Of a stretch of 64,000 nt of DNA, positions 40,654-53,209 are shown one piece after another. The translations under genes were made by a program, and so were the position numbers. Each line of letters opens with the position of its first letter. Position 1 is the first letter of the stretch. The notes below the pieces were generated by a model, which was not told the origin of the DNA, ran no database searches, and saw nothing but the letters and a program-made list of their open reading frames with translations. Source of the stretch: Nilaparvata lugens (lineage: Eukaryota; Arthropoda; Insecta; Hemiptera; Delphacidae); contig NC_052518.1 of the NCBI RefSeq assembly GCF_014356525.2, positions 4,878,162 to 4,942,161 on the forward strand, in the 5' to 3' direction.

Positions 40654-43600
40654 ACACACACACACCACACACCACACACACACACACCACACACACACAC
40701 ACACACACATACATACACACAGACCAACACCCAACATTAATGTTTTTAGACTCGGGGGACCTTGAAAAGTAAATAGAAAACATGAAATTGGGGTACTTTA
40801 AATTTTTTTGGAAAGCAATAATTTCCTTACCTATGGTAATAGGGCAAGGAAAGTAATAATTATTCAATTATATTTTATTTGTCAAGAAAATTAAGAATTA
40901 CGAATTACAGTGACTGACAGTGACAGATAACGCCAAGAAACTGGGAAACCTCTAAATAAGAGAAATTCTTGGTTTCCTTTTGTCAGAGAATAAAGCTAGA
41001 GTGAATGTTATTATTCTTTAATGCAGAATTCCAAGATTTATAACTCTGAAAAAGATTACCTGAAGAGTTATAACATTTCCTATAGTGAGGTCCACGTTAT
41101 AATGGCAGTATTTTATTAACAATGGTGTTACTATCCTTGTCTATCATTCGACGAAGCAGATTGCGCTATCCTTTTTTAGCTCCGCAACGTTATGCCGGTT
41201 AGTTTTTTGACAAAGTACAAATACAATCAATCAACAGAATATTTAATCTCAATTATGAAAATTCATGATTATTTAATCAATGAAAAACATAGGGTAAAAG
41301 AAAGGAGACGGGCCGCCAAAAGCAATGGATGAACAGGTAGAAGTTCTAGTGACCCTTCAGTGGTCGCCTATTCTTAATGAGTTTCGACATTTTCTTGGTC
41401 TATTGTTAAGGATTCCACTCAGAGGAATAAATTGGTGGACCAGGCTGATTACTTAAAGGCATTTTCAGCTGTAAACCAGTGGGAGCCTACATTGATTGGA
41501 TAAACACACATATTTCTATCGATTAAAAGTACAAATTTAGTCAAGCTAGGAACGTATTATTTTTCATTTTTTTATAAAGATTTTTTAAGAAGACTTGTGC
41601 CACGAACACACGCTGTACGCTTTCCATAAGCTGATGCTATAATTATCATACTATACATTATATTGAATTATTTGATAATATTATACTCATATGAATAAAT
41701 AATATAATACGCATATCATCAGCTGATGAATAGCGCATGTGGTGTGTAACCACGAATTGTATGTAACTCAAGTCAGTCTGTATACAACTTGTGAGCAAGT
41801 TGAGTTTCATCAAATGAACCATTAGGAATAAGTGAATAACAAGTACTTGAACACTGATCAAGATTCAATAATAAAGTGAGAATACAAGTAACAGGTAAGG
41901 TGGAAAGTAATAGAAGAGTCCCTACCAGCTAAAACTGCCTTTAAGAAAGCAGACGGGGCCACTCCGGCCACTAATGAGGGTTGAGAGGACAATAGAGTGT
42001 GATAGTCGAGAGTTGCAGGATGAACCTTTTTGGAACAATAGCCTAGTGTACAGGTAGCGCGGCCCCATCTCCTTTCTTTAACCCAAAATATATTTTCCTA
42101 AAGAATATAATATAGGCCTAATTCTTCATTTTAACAAGAATGAATTGAACAGTTAATATTACATCTGATATCCTCCATAGAAGACAGTGGCAAGGCAGAG
42201 AATCGGCAACGCCGATCTTTCTCTACTGCCACAGTGGTGAACCTCACCATAGAGAGAAAAAATTAAAAATTGTGAGACCGTTTCTACCTACGCGAAAACC
42301 GTTTCCACGTTCACTCTACGCGGGAGAATAACTCCTCTTCATAACTTGATGCTTTAAATTCTGATTTGGTGCTCTAATGGAACCATTACTGTTGGGAATT
42401 ATTCAAGCTCCCATCGCCAACAACCTCTTGTTTCTCATCTGACAGATCAGACAGAGACATTACTGGCCTTGCAAATTACATTGAATAATACACGTCTGGC
42501 AAGTTACGTGTCGCCAGATATGCATGAGGATTGTCATTCATGATCATTCATGATCACAATTCGAATTTCAACATTCAATGACAGTGTGAAGTTGGAAAAG
42601 CATTTTCCAGAAGTATATCGAAAATTTACAGTTCTGGATGCGGAATCAATATAGTTCATGATGAGTGGAATTGGAAGAATGCTCTTTTGAACTCTACTGA
42701 AAATTCGAAGATTGGGTAAATTGAAAACCTTTTTTCAGAAGTACATACAAAATTTAAAGTTCTGGATGCAGAATCAATATATGAGTAACAATAGTTCTTT
42801 GAAAATAGTAAAAATTAATGGAATAGGAAAAATGCTCTTCTGAATTCAACTAAAAATTCGAAAGCATTTTCCAGATTTACATCGAAAATTAACAGTTCTG
42901 GATGAAGAATCAATAGTTCTACGGTTCCTGATGAGTTATAACGATGGATCCATGAGCATAGTCGAAATAAGTGGCATTGAAAAAAATGCTCTCCCAAGTT
43001 CACCATAGAAAAAAGATAGCATAATGCTACATTTTCTCTATAATTCTACTGAAAAAATGTATCTTCGTCAGAAGAACACGAAAAATGCTTATAGAACCTT
43101 GATTATAAGAGTTCTAGGAAGAGGAGATCAAAATCATTGAGTTCTAATCTATAAATTGAATACGAAATGTTTCATGGCCATTTGAAACTCAGAAATCGGG
43201 ATAATACACGTTTTCAAATAAATATTTGAGAGATGGAGACCACAGATCTGAGCGGAGGAGATCAATCTGAATGCACAACTGATGAGTTAAAATCGATAAA
43301 TCCCATACAAAATGTTTATGGCTATATAGTGAGGTCCGCGTTATAACGGCAGTGGAGAAAGATAGGAGAACAACGTTGCCGATCCTCTGACTTGTCAATG
43401 CCTTCTATGGAGGGTAACTGATACTGGTTTATTGATGTAATATCAACTGTTCAATCTCGTTTAAAATAATCAATTATATATTATCAAGCAAGAATAGTTA
43501 TTTGTATATCCAGAGTGAAAAGTACGACTTTTTCTCCCTGAGGGAAAAGTTTGAAGCCCGAGGCGAAGCCGAGGGCAACAATTTTCCTGAGGGAGAAAAA

Positions 43601-46600
43601 GTATTTTTCACTCGTGATGTACACAACATTTTTCCTCCATCTACATTTTTTATAGAACTGCAAATAAAATCATTTTAATAACTTACGTATTGGTGACAAT
43701 GTTTCCTAACAACATAACCTAAAATCTAAAACCTAAACAGCGGCCGTCTGATTGGCACTGCCGATTGCGCTATCTAGCAAAAGTTGTCACAATTATATCA
43801 GCTGGGTGTCTACCAAAAATGGCTGACTCCAGATCACGCGGTTCAGATTTGAATTGCAGATTAAAAATATTTGTTGGCTGGTATTTTGAATAGAATAAGA
43901 TATTTTAAAAATTGTATAAATTTTTATCGTCTACTAATATTAAGAAGTAATATCATACAAACATATATTTCATGAGTTGATCAAATTTCTGGTTGTGGTA
44001 TTGAATTCAGTTGACTGACACCTCTTTATGCTTTCTTATCTGAGCTTAGACCTTCTAACCTATTATTTAATGTAAGTTTTTAAAATAGAGATGCTTCCCA
44101 TGTTATTTAAATGGAGTCACTTTTACTCCCTAGGGAGTTTTTCTGTTTTTTACTACCGAGAGCGAAAAAGTGACACTTTAGTATTATGTTTCAGGGAGTA
44201 AAGTAAGTACTTTAGCCAGTAGGTGGAGGAAAATTATATTTTCCTACAGTTACGTTGAAAAGTGGCCATTGTTGCACTGATTACAGAACGAAAAAATTAC
44301 TTTTCTGCTCTAGTGCGGGAAAAATTTTTTCTGCACTCCAGATTTTCAACATGACAACGCAAAATACTTAGTAGGTTATATGGAGCAACAGTGCAGCAAA
44401 ATGAAAATGAAGTTGGTAAGAGTGACTGGTGTGGCTGCTATAGTGAGCAGAGGTGCAACGAGCTTAAGTAGATCACTTATAACCAACGACAACATTTTTA
44501 TTCAATTTCACAATAAATTAAGGTTTTTATCAATAATAAAATTACACAGAAAAACATTTGATGCATTTCAGGCAATTTTACCCATAATTACCCACTTTTC
44601 ATATTCAATGGTAACTGTAGGAAAAATTTAATGTGCAATACGTGCGCAAAGTTCCTCTGCTGCACTCAAGAAACCATTCCGCCCTCGCCTACGGCTCGGG
44701 CGTAAACGTTTCTTTCGGTGCAGCAAACTGTCACTTTGCGCACTAGTTGCACAAATAACTATTTTCAATGATTCCATAAAGAATTTTCATAATCAAGATT
44801 AGATATTTTTTCAATTAATTATCATTCTACATTGTTAAAAAACGATCTGTCAGCAGAGAAGAGCGAGAGAGAGATTTTCAAAATGTAAGACAAGGATAGC
44901 AATACAATTGCTAATCAATTACTGCTATTATATCTTAGATCGCACTATAGAATTGTGACTTATGTAATCTATAATTTTATAAGGAAGTAATTGAAATTTA
45001 TGGATTACACGATTGACGCAATATTATTTGTGAACAAACTTACTCTTAATTCTACTTGAGGATCCTGATTTTATTGAGGATGGATATATTCTTATCTTAT
45101 TAATCAATTGATTCTAATGTAATAAACAAAACAGATTTATGTAATTTGTGATTCAAAGTTTACGCAACAATAAATGTTCTAGCCCAGTGGTCGCCAAACA
45201 GTCGATCGCGAGCTAGGGGTAGTTTTTGGTAGCTCACAGAAATGCTCATGCAAAAGAATGTCGTCCAGTTTCAATATAAACACTTTCCCAGTCTGAATAA
45301 AATCAATGACAAGAAAAAACCTCCACAGCACCGCAACAATAACCAAGAATACGTTGCAATTCTTCCAGACTTGAGACAACAGTTTGATCAACGATTTCAA
45401 GATTTTCAATTCATCAACTCTCTTTTGCAGAGATCAATGCAGAAGATTTTGCAGCTTGTGTTGTAAAAAATTTTGGTGGAGATCAGGCTTCAGTTGAAAT
45501 GGAATTTGTGGATTTTCAAAATGATCTGTCTCTCAGATCACTTTCTACAACTGGAAATATTTGGCCTCAAGTCTCTAAAGAAAACTATCCAAATATTATT
45601 CAAGTTGTATTGAGGTTGAAAGCTATGTTCAGCTCTACTTAAAAAATTCCACTTAAGAAATTCATAAAAAATCGATATTGGAACAGACTGACTGATGAAC
45701 ATTTGGACAACTGCATCAGAATAGTGGCTACAACCTACACTCCAATCATCAAGAAAGTACTTGATGACCAAAAAGAGTTCCACTGCTCTCATTGAAATGT
45801 ACATTTCAACTTTTTCGCTATGGGATGAGTAGATATCAACACTAGAAATGTATCTTTATAGGCAGTGAAAGTTTCATTTTGCGTACCGTACTTTCTAAAG
45901 TCTAATATTTTCTTGTTAGCTCACAAGAAGATTTATAAAATCTATTCTAGCTCATAGGCTCATAAGTTTGGCGGCCATTGTATCTAGCCAATTTGAATGA
46001 ACTCAAATATTCATAAGGTATTCTACTTCATGCTTGTCTGGTCTTGGAGTGTGTAGAGCCGTCACAGACGATCTGCTTGTGGCCTAAAGACTTCAGACGG
46101 TCTTGGTGTTAGGTCTGGTCTTGAAGTGTGTAGGGGGCTTAAAGGACAACCAAACAGAGCTTTTTCCAAGCCAAGTCATTGAATGGCGTTCTTAATTGGC
46201 AACACGCGCAGTTCATGGATGAAAGTTTGCTGGTTCGAGACCATTCAAACTCTTTTTCCTCGTTTTCTCCTGAGAATTTGCAACACTGATGAAGCTTATC
46301 GAAATAATTTAGACAAAATGATAAATATTTATTCTATTTTTTGATGTTTCCTGAAAATAAGGAGATTGCATTTTCAACCCTGATAAAAGATTATGCACGT
46401 AATTTTGACATGATGATACATAACATACACAATGGTTACAGCTGTTATATAGCTATGGTGAATGTGATATTTTCGAGCTCAATATTTAAGTGTTTTTATT
46501 CTTTATTTTTTTTTTGAATTTATAGTTTGTTTCATGTTTTTAAGAAACTTTTATTATTAATCCATCCAAATTTAAAATTGTTTGTTTTATTCTAATTTAT

Positions 46601-46743
46601 ATTTTAGATTGTGATTTGGTGTAGAAATTTGAATGGACATAACCTATAATATTTGGACAATTTGAAGCTAAATTGGGAATTGAAGAAGTTTTAGGCAATA
46701 GCCTGTTTTTTCTTTTCCAATTCTTGCATTTTTGCTGACCAAA

Positions 46744-46779
<36 letters not shown>

Positions 46780-46875
46780 AATAAATAAATAAATAATAAA
46801 TAAATAAATAATAAATAATAATAAATAAATAAATAATAAATAAATAAATAAATAAATAATAAATAAATAAATAAA

Positions 46876-46924
<49 letters not shown>

Positions 46925-47427
46925 CTAAATAAATAAATAAATAACTACAGTGAGATCCACGTTATATGGCAGTGTTTGATTAGCAATGGTATTGCTATCC
47001 TTGTCTATCACTCAACAAAGCGGGTAGGGCTATCTCTTTCTCGCTCTGCTCTGCTGCCAAATCGTATTTTAACAATGTAGAATTAATAATTAATTAACAA
47101 AATATTTCATCTTGATTATGAAAATATAATTTCTTGCTTTATAAAATATAATTGATTATTCTAAACTAGAATGAACCGTTAATATTACATCAATAAACCT
47201 GTATCAGCTACCGTCTATAGAAGGCATTGACAAGACAGATGATCGGCAACGTGATCATTAGATAAGATAAACGAACGCGCAACTCACTTTTTAAAAAGAT
47301 TTATTTAACAAATAAAACACGTACATAATGGCAGCATGACTATTGGTAACGGAATGACACGAGAAATAATATTACAGAGGTTTAAATACTAGTAAAAGTG
47401 CTTATTCTACAGTTCCTAAATCTATTG

Positions 47428-47460
<33 letters not shown>

Positions 47461-50400
47461 AGACAATAGATTTAGGAACTGTAGAATAAGCACTTTTTGC
47501 TATATATATATATATATATATATATAACTCCTCCCCCCTTAAGATGAAGGTGTCCTCACCTTCATAAGGGTAGCTGGGGTGTAAGAAATATTTTAGAATT
47601 TTCTAAGTGAAATTGAACAGTATCTAATTTCTTGTCTGGAATCACAAGTTTGTTATTGAATACATGAGAATGAAAAACAACATATAATATAATAAGTATT
47701 AAGCACGCCATTAATATATAAACTACATATTCTGATAAGTTGCTACTAACTATAAAATCTTCAAAAATCAGTAATGGCTCTAAATAAGTATTTGCTTTAT
47801 GTATTTCGTCAAAAGTAAAATTAGTGATTATTTTATTTTTATAAATCGGTACTTCAGTAGGATATAGAACATTACTTTCCCAAAATGTATACGGTTTACT
47901 AAAATTTAATAATGCTTCATCTTTTTCAAGGGCTATTAGTTGTGTAGATTTTGGATATGTTACAATATTTCTTGAGCCGTGAACAATTGAACTCTTGCTG
48001 ATGTTAAACATTAAATATTGGTTTATAATCGGAATATATTTAATAAAAGAACTATACCCTTTGATAACTAAAGTCCTCCAGCTATTCAACGTCTTATCAC
48101 TAACTAATTCTTCTACACACTTGTTATCAACTTGTGTGGCATTTCTACAATAATAATTATTATTCAATAACTGGCAATCGCCTTCATACAATTCATGACC
48201 TTCAATAACTAATGATGGATCAACATGTATCGTAATTATTTCATTTGTTCGTTTTTACAGGATGAGACAGCATAAAAAGTGTTTCGTACAAATTAGATTC
48301 AAGTGCCAATTCAATAAAATAAGAAATAATATCATTATGAATAGAACAATGAACAACTTCCTAATTCCCATAGCACCTTAGGCTCATCGGATATCAATTG
48401 TAATTTAATAGCTCTGATGACACGCGCCATCTCGTCAAAAGTGAGGATGCTTGAATGAATTATGTTAAGTTTACAAAATTCCAAACTAGTTCCTATATCA
48501 TCTATTCTATTGTGAATTATTGTTAGCGTGTCAAACAAAATATGATGCTGTTCATTCAGTTCTACAGAATCAAATTTACTGTTGACAGAGTTTAAATAAT
48601 ATGTTAAGTTTCAAATTATTAGCGTGGTTTACATCAATTCCATTGTTAAAGCGACTAATTAGATTTTTGTTGATTGAAACTTGATTCTTAAGATCATGTT
48701 CTAAACTAATTTCGTTGGAATGCACTTTTGTCAAAATTTCATCATATTTAGCTTTATCATCAGCATCCATATTTCCTGTTAACGAAGAAATAGCGGAACC
48801 TAATCCATTTATAAGACCTCTTTTTATTCGAAATTTATTTAACAAAATATGATCGAATTTCATGGTTGAGAAGCCGCAAGACTTTATGTATTATTAAGTA
48901 GTGCTTTGATCAATGCAGATGACTCAATTGATTAATTATTCTAAGATTTTCAAGAGGTTTTGTTTTATTTATTTATTCTTTCTCTCTTTTGTTTCTGTAT
49001 TCTCATTTAGATTACTGATGAATTAATTGAAAGTTGACTGTATTTTAATTCAATTTTATTTTTGTAGAGTACAAAGTAAGAGGTGACTCTATTTAAATTT
49101 CAAAGTTTTGGTTTTTTTTCGTGAAGCTAATAATTATGTTGTTTGTATATTTTATAAGTCCAGCCACATTGACGCATACAAGGTCCCTAAAAGAGGGTGA
49201 ATTTAAGAGTGTGAATTGCTTTTTAAAAGTTGAGTTACAGTATTTAGTTATGATAATTACGAGAAATTAGTTAGGTATGAGAAGAAGGAGGAATCGAATA
49301 AGAATGATAAGGAGAAATAATTATTGAGTGAATTATGTAATCACAAAACCATAATAATTATTCAATATTAGAATAATGTATAATAAAGAAATCTATCTAC
49401 TCGGCTGACGGCCTCGGCTAAGCCTAAAGAACTTTTTATTTATGATGAAAAGAATGCTTGTTATTTAATTTCATGGTAACTTGATCGAGATGTAATTGAA
49501 GTAATTTAATTTTCGTTTTATCGGTTTCTTTTCTATTTAACAATTGTATTGAATTCTTGAGTTTAGAAAGTTCATTTTGTAAAGCTGTAATGTTGATGTT
49601 ATGCACGTAAGTGTAGGTTTTGTTAATGATGAAAGCATCCTGGATTCGGATGGGTACGACTCCTGCTGATCGTGAGAGATCAGTCGTCTTGAATGCGTCT
49701 ACTGGGGCCAGGTTGAGGGCTGCCAGGCTGACAATCAGGAGGGCGAAGTCGGCCAGTTTCAGACTTGTCTTGTGGCGGATCGTTGGGTTGTTTCGCCTTC
49801 GGCGGAGGTGTTCGTTCATCTGAAACAGAATTATCATTAGCTTAATTAGCTTTGTTCACTTTACGTGGTCGCTTAATGCGATTGGGATGAATCTTGAAGG
49901 GGCGTTTCTGGATCGCTCTTGAATTTGTCGCCAGATTGGTGTTCTTATCATATTTCACTTTGAAATATTTCGGCTTATTCTTCTTATTGAACGTCGTACG
50001 GTTCATCCGGAATTTCAATCTCTTTTTCACGGTCTTGATTTACTCTTGTTGTTCTGGTCTCCTTCTCAGTTATTATTTTTTCTTTAACGAAATTGTGAAT
50101 TGTTTTCAGCTTATCCAGATAATCATTTGTTCGTTCCTCTGTTACTAACATATTAGCCAAATCATTCATATATGGATTCTTCGAAACTCCATATGTAATC
50201 TCCATGGGTGTTAGTTTTAGATTGGAATTAAGCGTGTTGTTGAACGCTATCAGGGCTAATTTCATGTTTTCAAGTGTTGTCCAATTCTTGTTTTCCAATT
50301 AAAGAGCGTTGAGAAGTCCGATGAGGGTGGAATGCGCTCGTTCTAGAAGTCCTTGCGAATCAGGGTGGCCAGGCGTCACATAGTATGGTTCAATGTCATA

Positions 50401-53147
50401 CAATTTGAAAAATTCTCGTAGGCTGTTATTATCGAATTCTCGTCCATTATCCATTTGCACTATTTGTGGAGTTGGAAAAGATGAAAGGTAGTCGAAAAGG
50501 ATTTTTCCTACAGGTACCTTGGAAATTGACCATTTCTGCACTGATTGCAGGCCGCAAAGAATCACTTTCCCGCTCTAGTGCGCAAAGTATTACTTTGCGT
50601 ACTCTATATACTTTACGTATCATCTAGCAGCAATTCCAATCAGCTTTTGACATTGTTGGCATGTATTATGAATGCGAATTTGTTCTATATATATTTTTTT
50701 TCTGATTTTCAAATGGATAAATTTGAGAACTCATAAAATTATACATTTTGAATATTATTAATTATTCATCATTTCAAATAATATTTTTTTCATTCATAAA
50801 TTGATTGGTTGAAAAATTATTTGGAAATTAAGATTTACTCAAAATTATTCAAATTTTCAAATTAATATGATTTGTAATTTGAATAAATTATCGATTATTA
50901 AATTTCAATTGGATTATCAAGTTTAAAATAAATTGAAGTTGTTATTAATAACAAAATTATACAGGCAAACATTTGATGGATTTCAGCCATCATTTTACCA
51001 ATAATCAACCACTTTTCATATTCAATGGTAACTGAAGGAAAAATTCAATGTGAAATACGTGCGCAAAGTTCCTCTGCTGCACTCAAGAAACCATTCCGCC
51101 CTCGCCTACGGCTCGTGCGTAAACGTTTCTTTCGGTGCAGCAAACTGTCACTTTGCGCACTAGTTGCACAAATAACTATTCTGAATCTCGATTTGATTCA
51201 AACTTTCCAAGGGGTACGCTGCTAACCGTTTAGAAAAGCAATCCAAGAAATTTTATCTTATCGTACTGGAAAGTGTCTATCTGCAATTTTTTCAAAAGGT
51301 TTGTGTGGTGTGGGAGCACCTTTATATTCTACTTGCACTGGGTTCCTATCATATTTTACTTTTAAACAAATTTGGCACTTATTGATGTAGGCTGTTATAT
51401 CGCGAAGCATTGATGGCCAGTAGTAGGTTTTCCGAATATGATTGTAGCTTTCATTGATTCCTCGATGGCACGTTTTCCCGCGGTGGTAGTTGGCGACAAT
51501 GTCCCTCTGTTCTTCTCCATCAGTAACATCCAGATTGATCTTCTTGAAACGAGTCCGTTATGATATTAACAAAACTTGTATACATCACTTCATAATCAAG
51601 CTCTAGAGCGCCTTTCTTGTAACAATATATACCGTATGTTGTGTTCGGTAGAAGATATTCTAGGCATTTGTTCTTGATTTCTTCCTTATCAAACGGGTTA
51701 ATTATGTAGAAAGTCAATCTTGTTTTGTCAAAAATTTTCTGAATTTTCGGAGGATCGTTACCTCTTTCTAATATCAACTGATTATGTTCTACATTCATGA
51801 TTTTGTCTTCTTCCACTATTGCAACTTCACTATTCGAACTATCCTAACAGTGAATTGTTACACCAATATTTGCGGCATCGTCATTATTAGTATCTTGATT
51901 TCCATTTCCACATTCAAGAAGAAACTCGTCCAAAACAACTCGACTGAGATCCTCTAAATCATCATCTGGTTCGGGGTTGAGCATGTTAACAGGGTGACTT
52001 GGAATGCAAGATAAGCTGTCAGCCACGAAATCCGTCCTGCCTTTCACGTATTTGATGTCGAAATCAAATTCTTCTAAATAGAGTTTCCATCTAATTAGTT
52101 TCGAATTGGGTTCCTTGATATTGTGTAACCACTTTAAGGGTTTGTGGTCCGTTTGAATTAAAAATTTTCTTCCATACAGGTAAGGGCGAAAGTGTTTGCA
52201 GGCATAAACGATTGCGATTAGTTCCTTCTCTATTGTCGATAAGTTTACTCCATGTTTATTTAGAGTAAGGGATGCAAACGCGATTGGTAGGTCCTTGCCA
52301 TCAAATATTTGAGAAAGAACAGCTCCCATTGCAAAGTTGCTCGCGTCACATGTGAATATGAACTGACGAGAAAAATCAGGCAATTGTAGTATAGGCCCAT
52401 TTTGTAACATAAGTTTCAATTTCTCAAATGCTGCTTGGAAGTCCTTATCGTGTGGATTGAATAGTTTTTCCTTGCCTAAAACGGTGGTGAGTGGCTTTGC
52501 TATCTTTGCATAATCTTTAATCATTTTTCGGTAATATCCTGTAAGTCCTAATTAACTTCTTTGGGAGTACGAGGTGAAGGGAAACTCTTCACTGCGTCTA
52601 TTTTCATGGGGTTTGGTTGTATTCCGTTTTCTGAAATTATATGACCCAAGTACAACAGTTCGCGCTTGAAAAATTCTGTTTTATGAAGCTGGATTTTCAA
52701 GTTGTGTTCTTTTAATTTTTCAAATACTGATTTGAGGTGTTTCAAATGTTCAGTGAGGTTGTCAGAAAAAACAATAATATCGTCCATGTACACTAAAACA
52801 GTGTCCATTTTCGCGAAAATCATGTCCATACACTTCTGGAAGAAACTGGGTGAATTCTTTAGTCCAAAGGGGAGACGTAGAAATTCATAGTGGCCATTTT
52901 CAGTAGAAAAGTTGTTATTCAATTTTCGAAAATCTACAACCATTCTGATCTTTCGTTGTCCTGATGCATCCGGTTTCTTGGGGCGACCCAAATCGGGGAG
53001 TTGTAGGGAGAGTTTGAGTGTTGAATTATTTTGTTCCTTAAAAGTTTGTCTATTTCCAATCGAATATCTTCTCGGTAGACGTCCAGTAAGACACCAGACT
53101 GCATGTATCCTTCAAAACATTTATTGCATACGATGCAGATCAATAGT

Positions 53148-53209
<62 letters not shown>

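Larger units (their letters stand above)
38167..40855. mobile_element. CA-repeat family element with a nested 1.5-kb insert
   Basis: Starts 'aaatctggtgtggtacactc' and ends 'agggcaaggaaagtaa', as at 61651-62580. It is interrupted at 38454-39988 by family N and carries the interrupted CA tract at 40392-40725. No conserved protein; the long open frames across the CA tract are artefacts. Confidence 0.7.

Noticed and set aside
40296..40867. Long frames of Thr-His or Cys-Val repeats
   Set aside because: All five frames cross the same interrupted CA tract; not genes.
47562..53088. A complete, active endogenous virus
   Set aside because: Multiple frame breaks, insertion in integrase and env, loss of RT motif A and of most of the protease.
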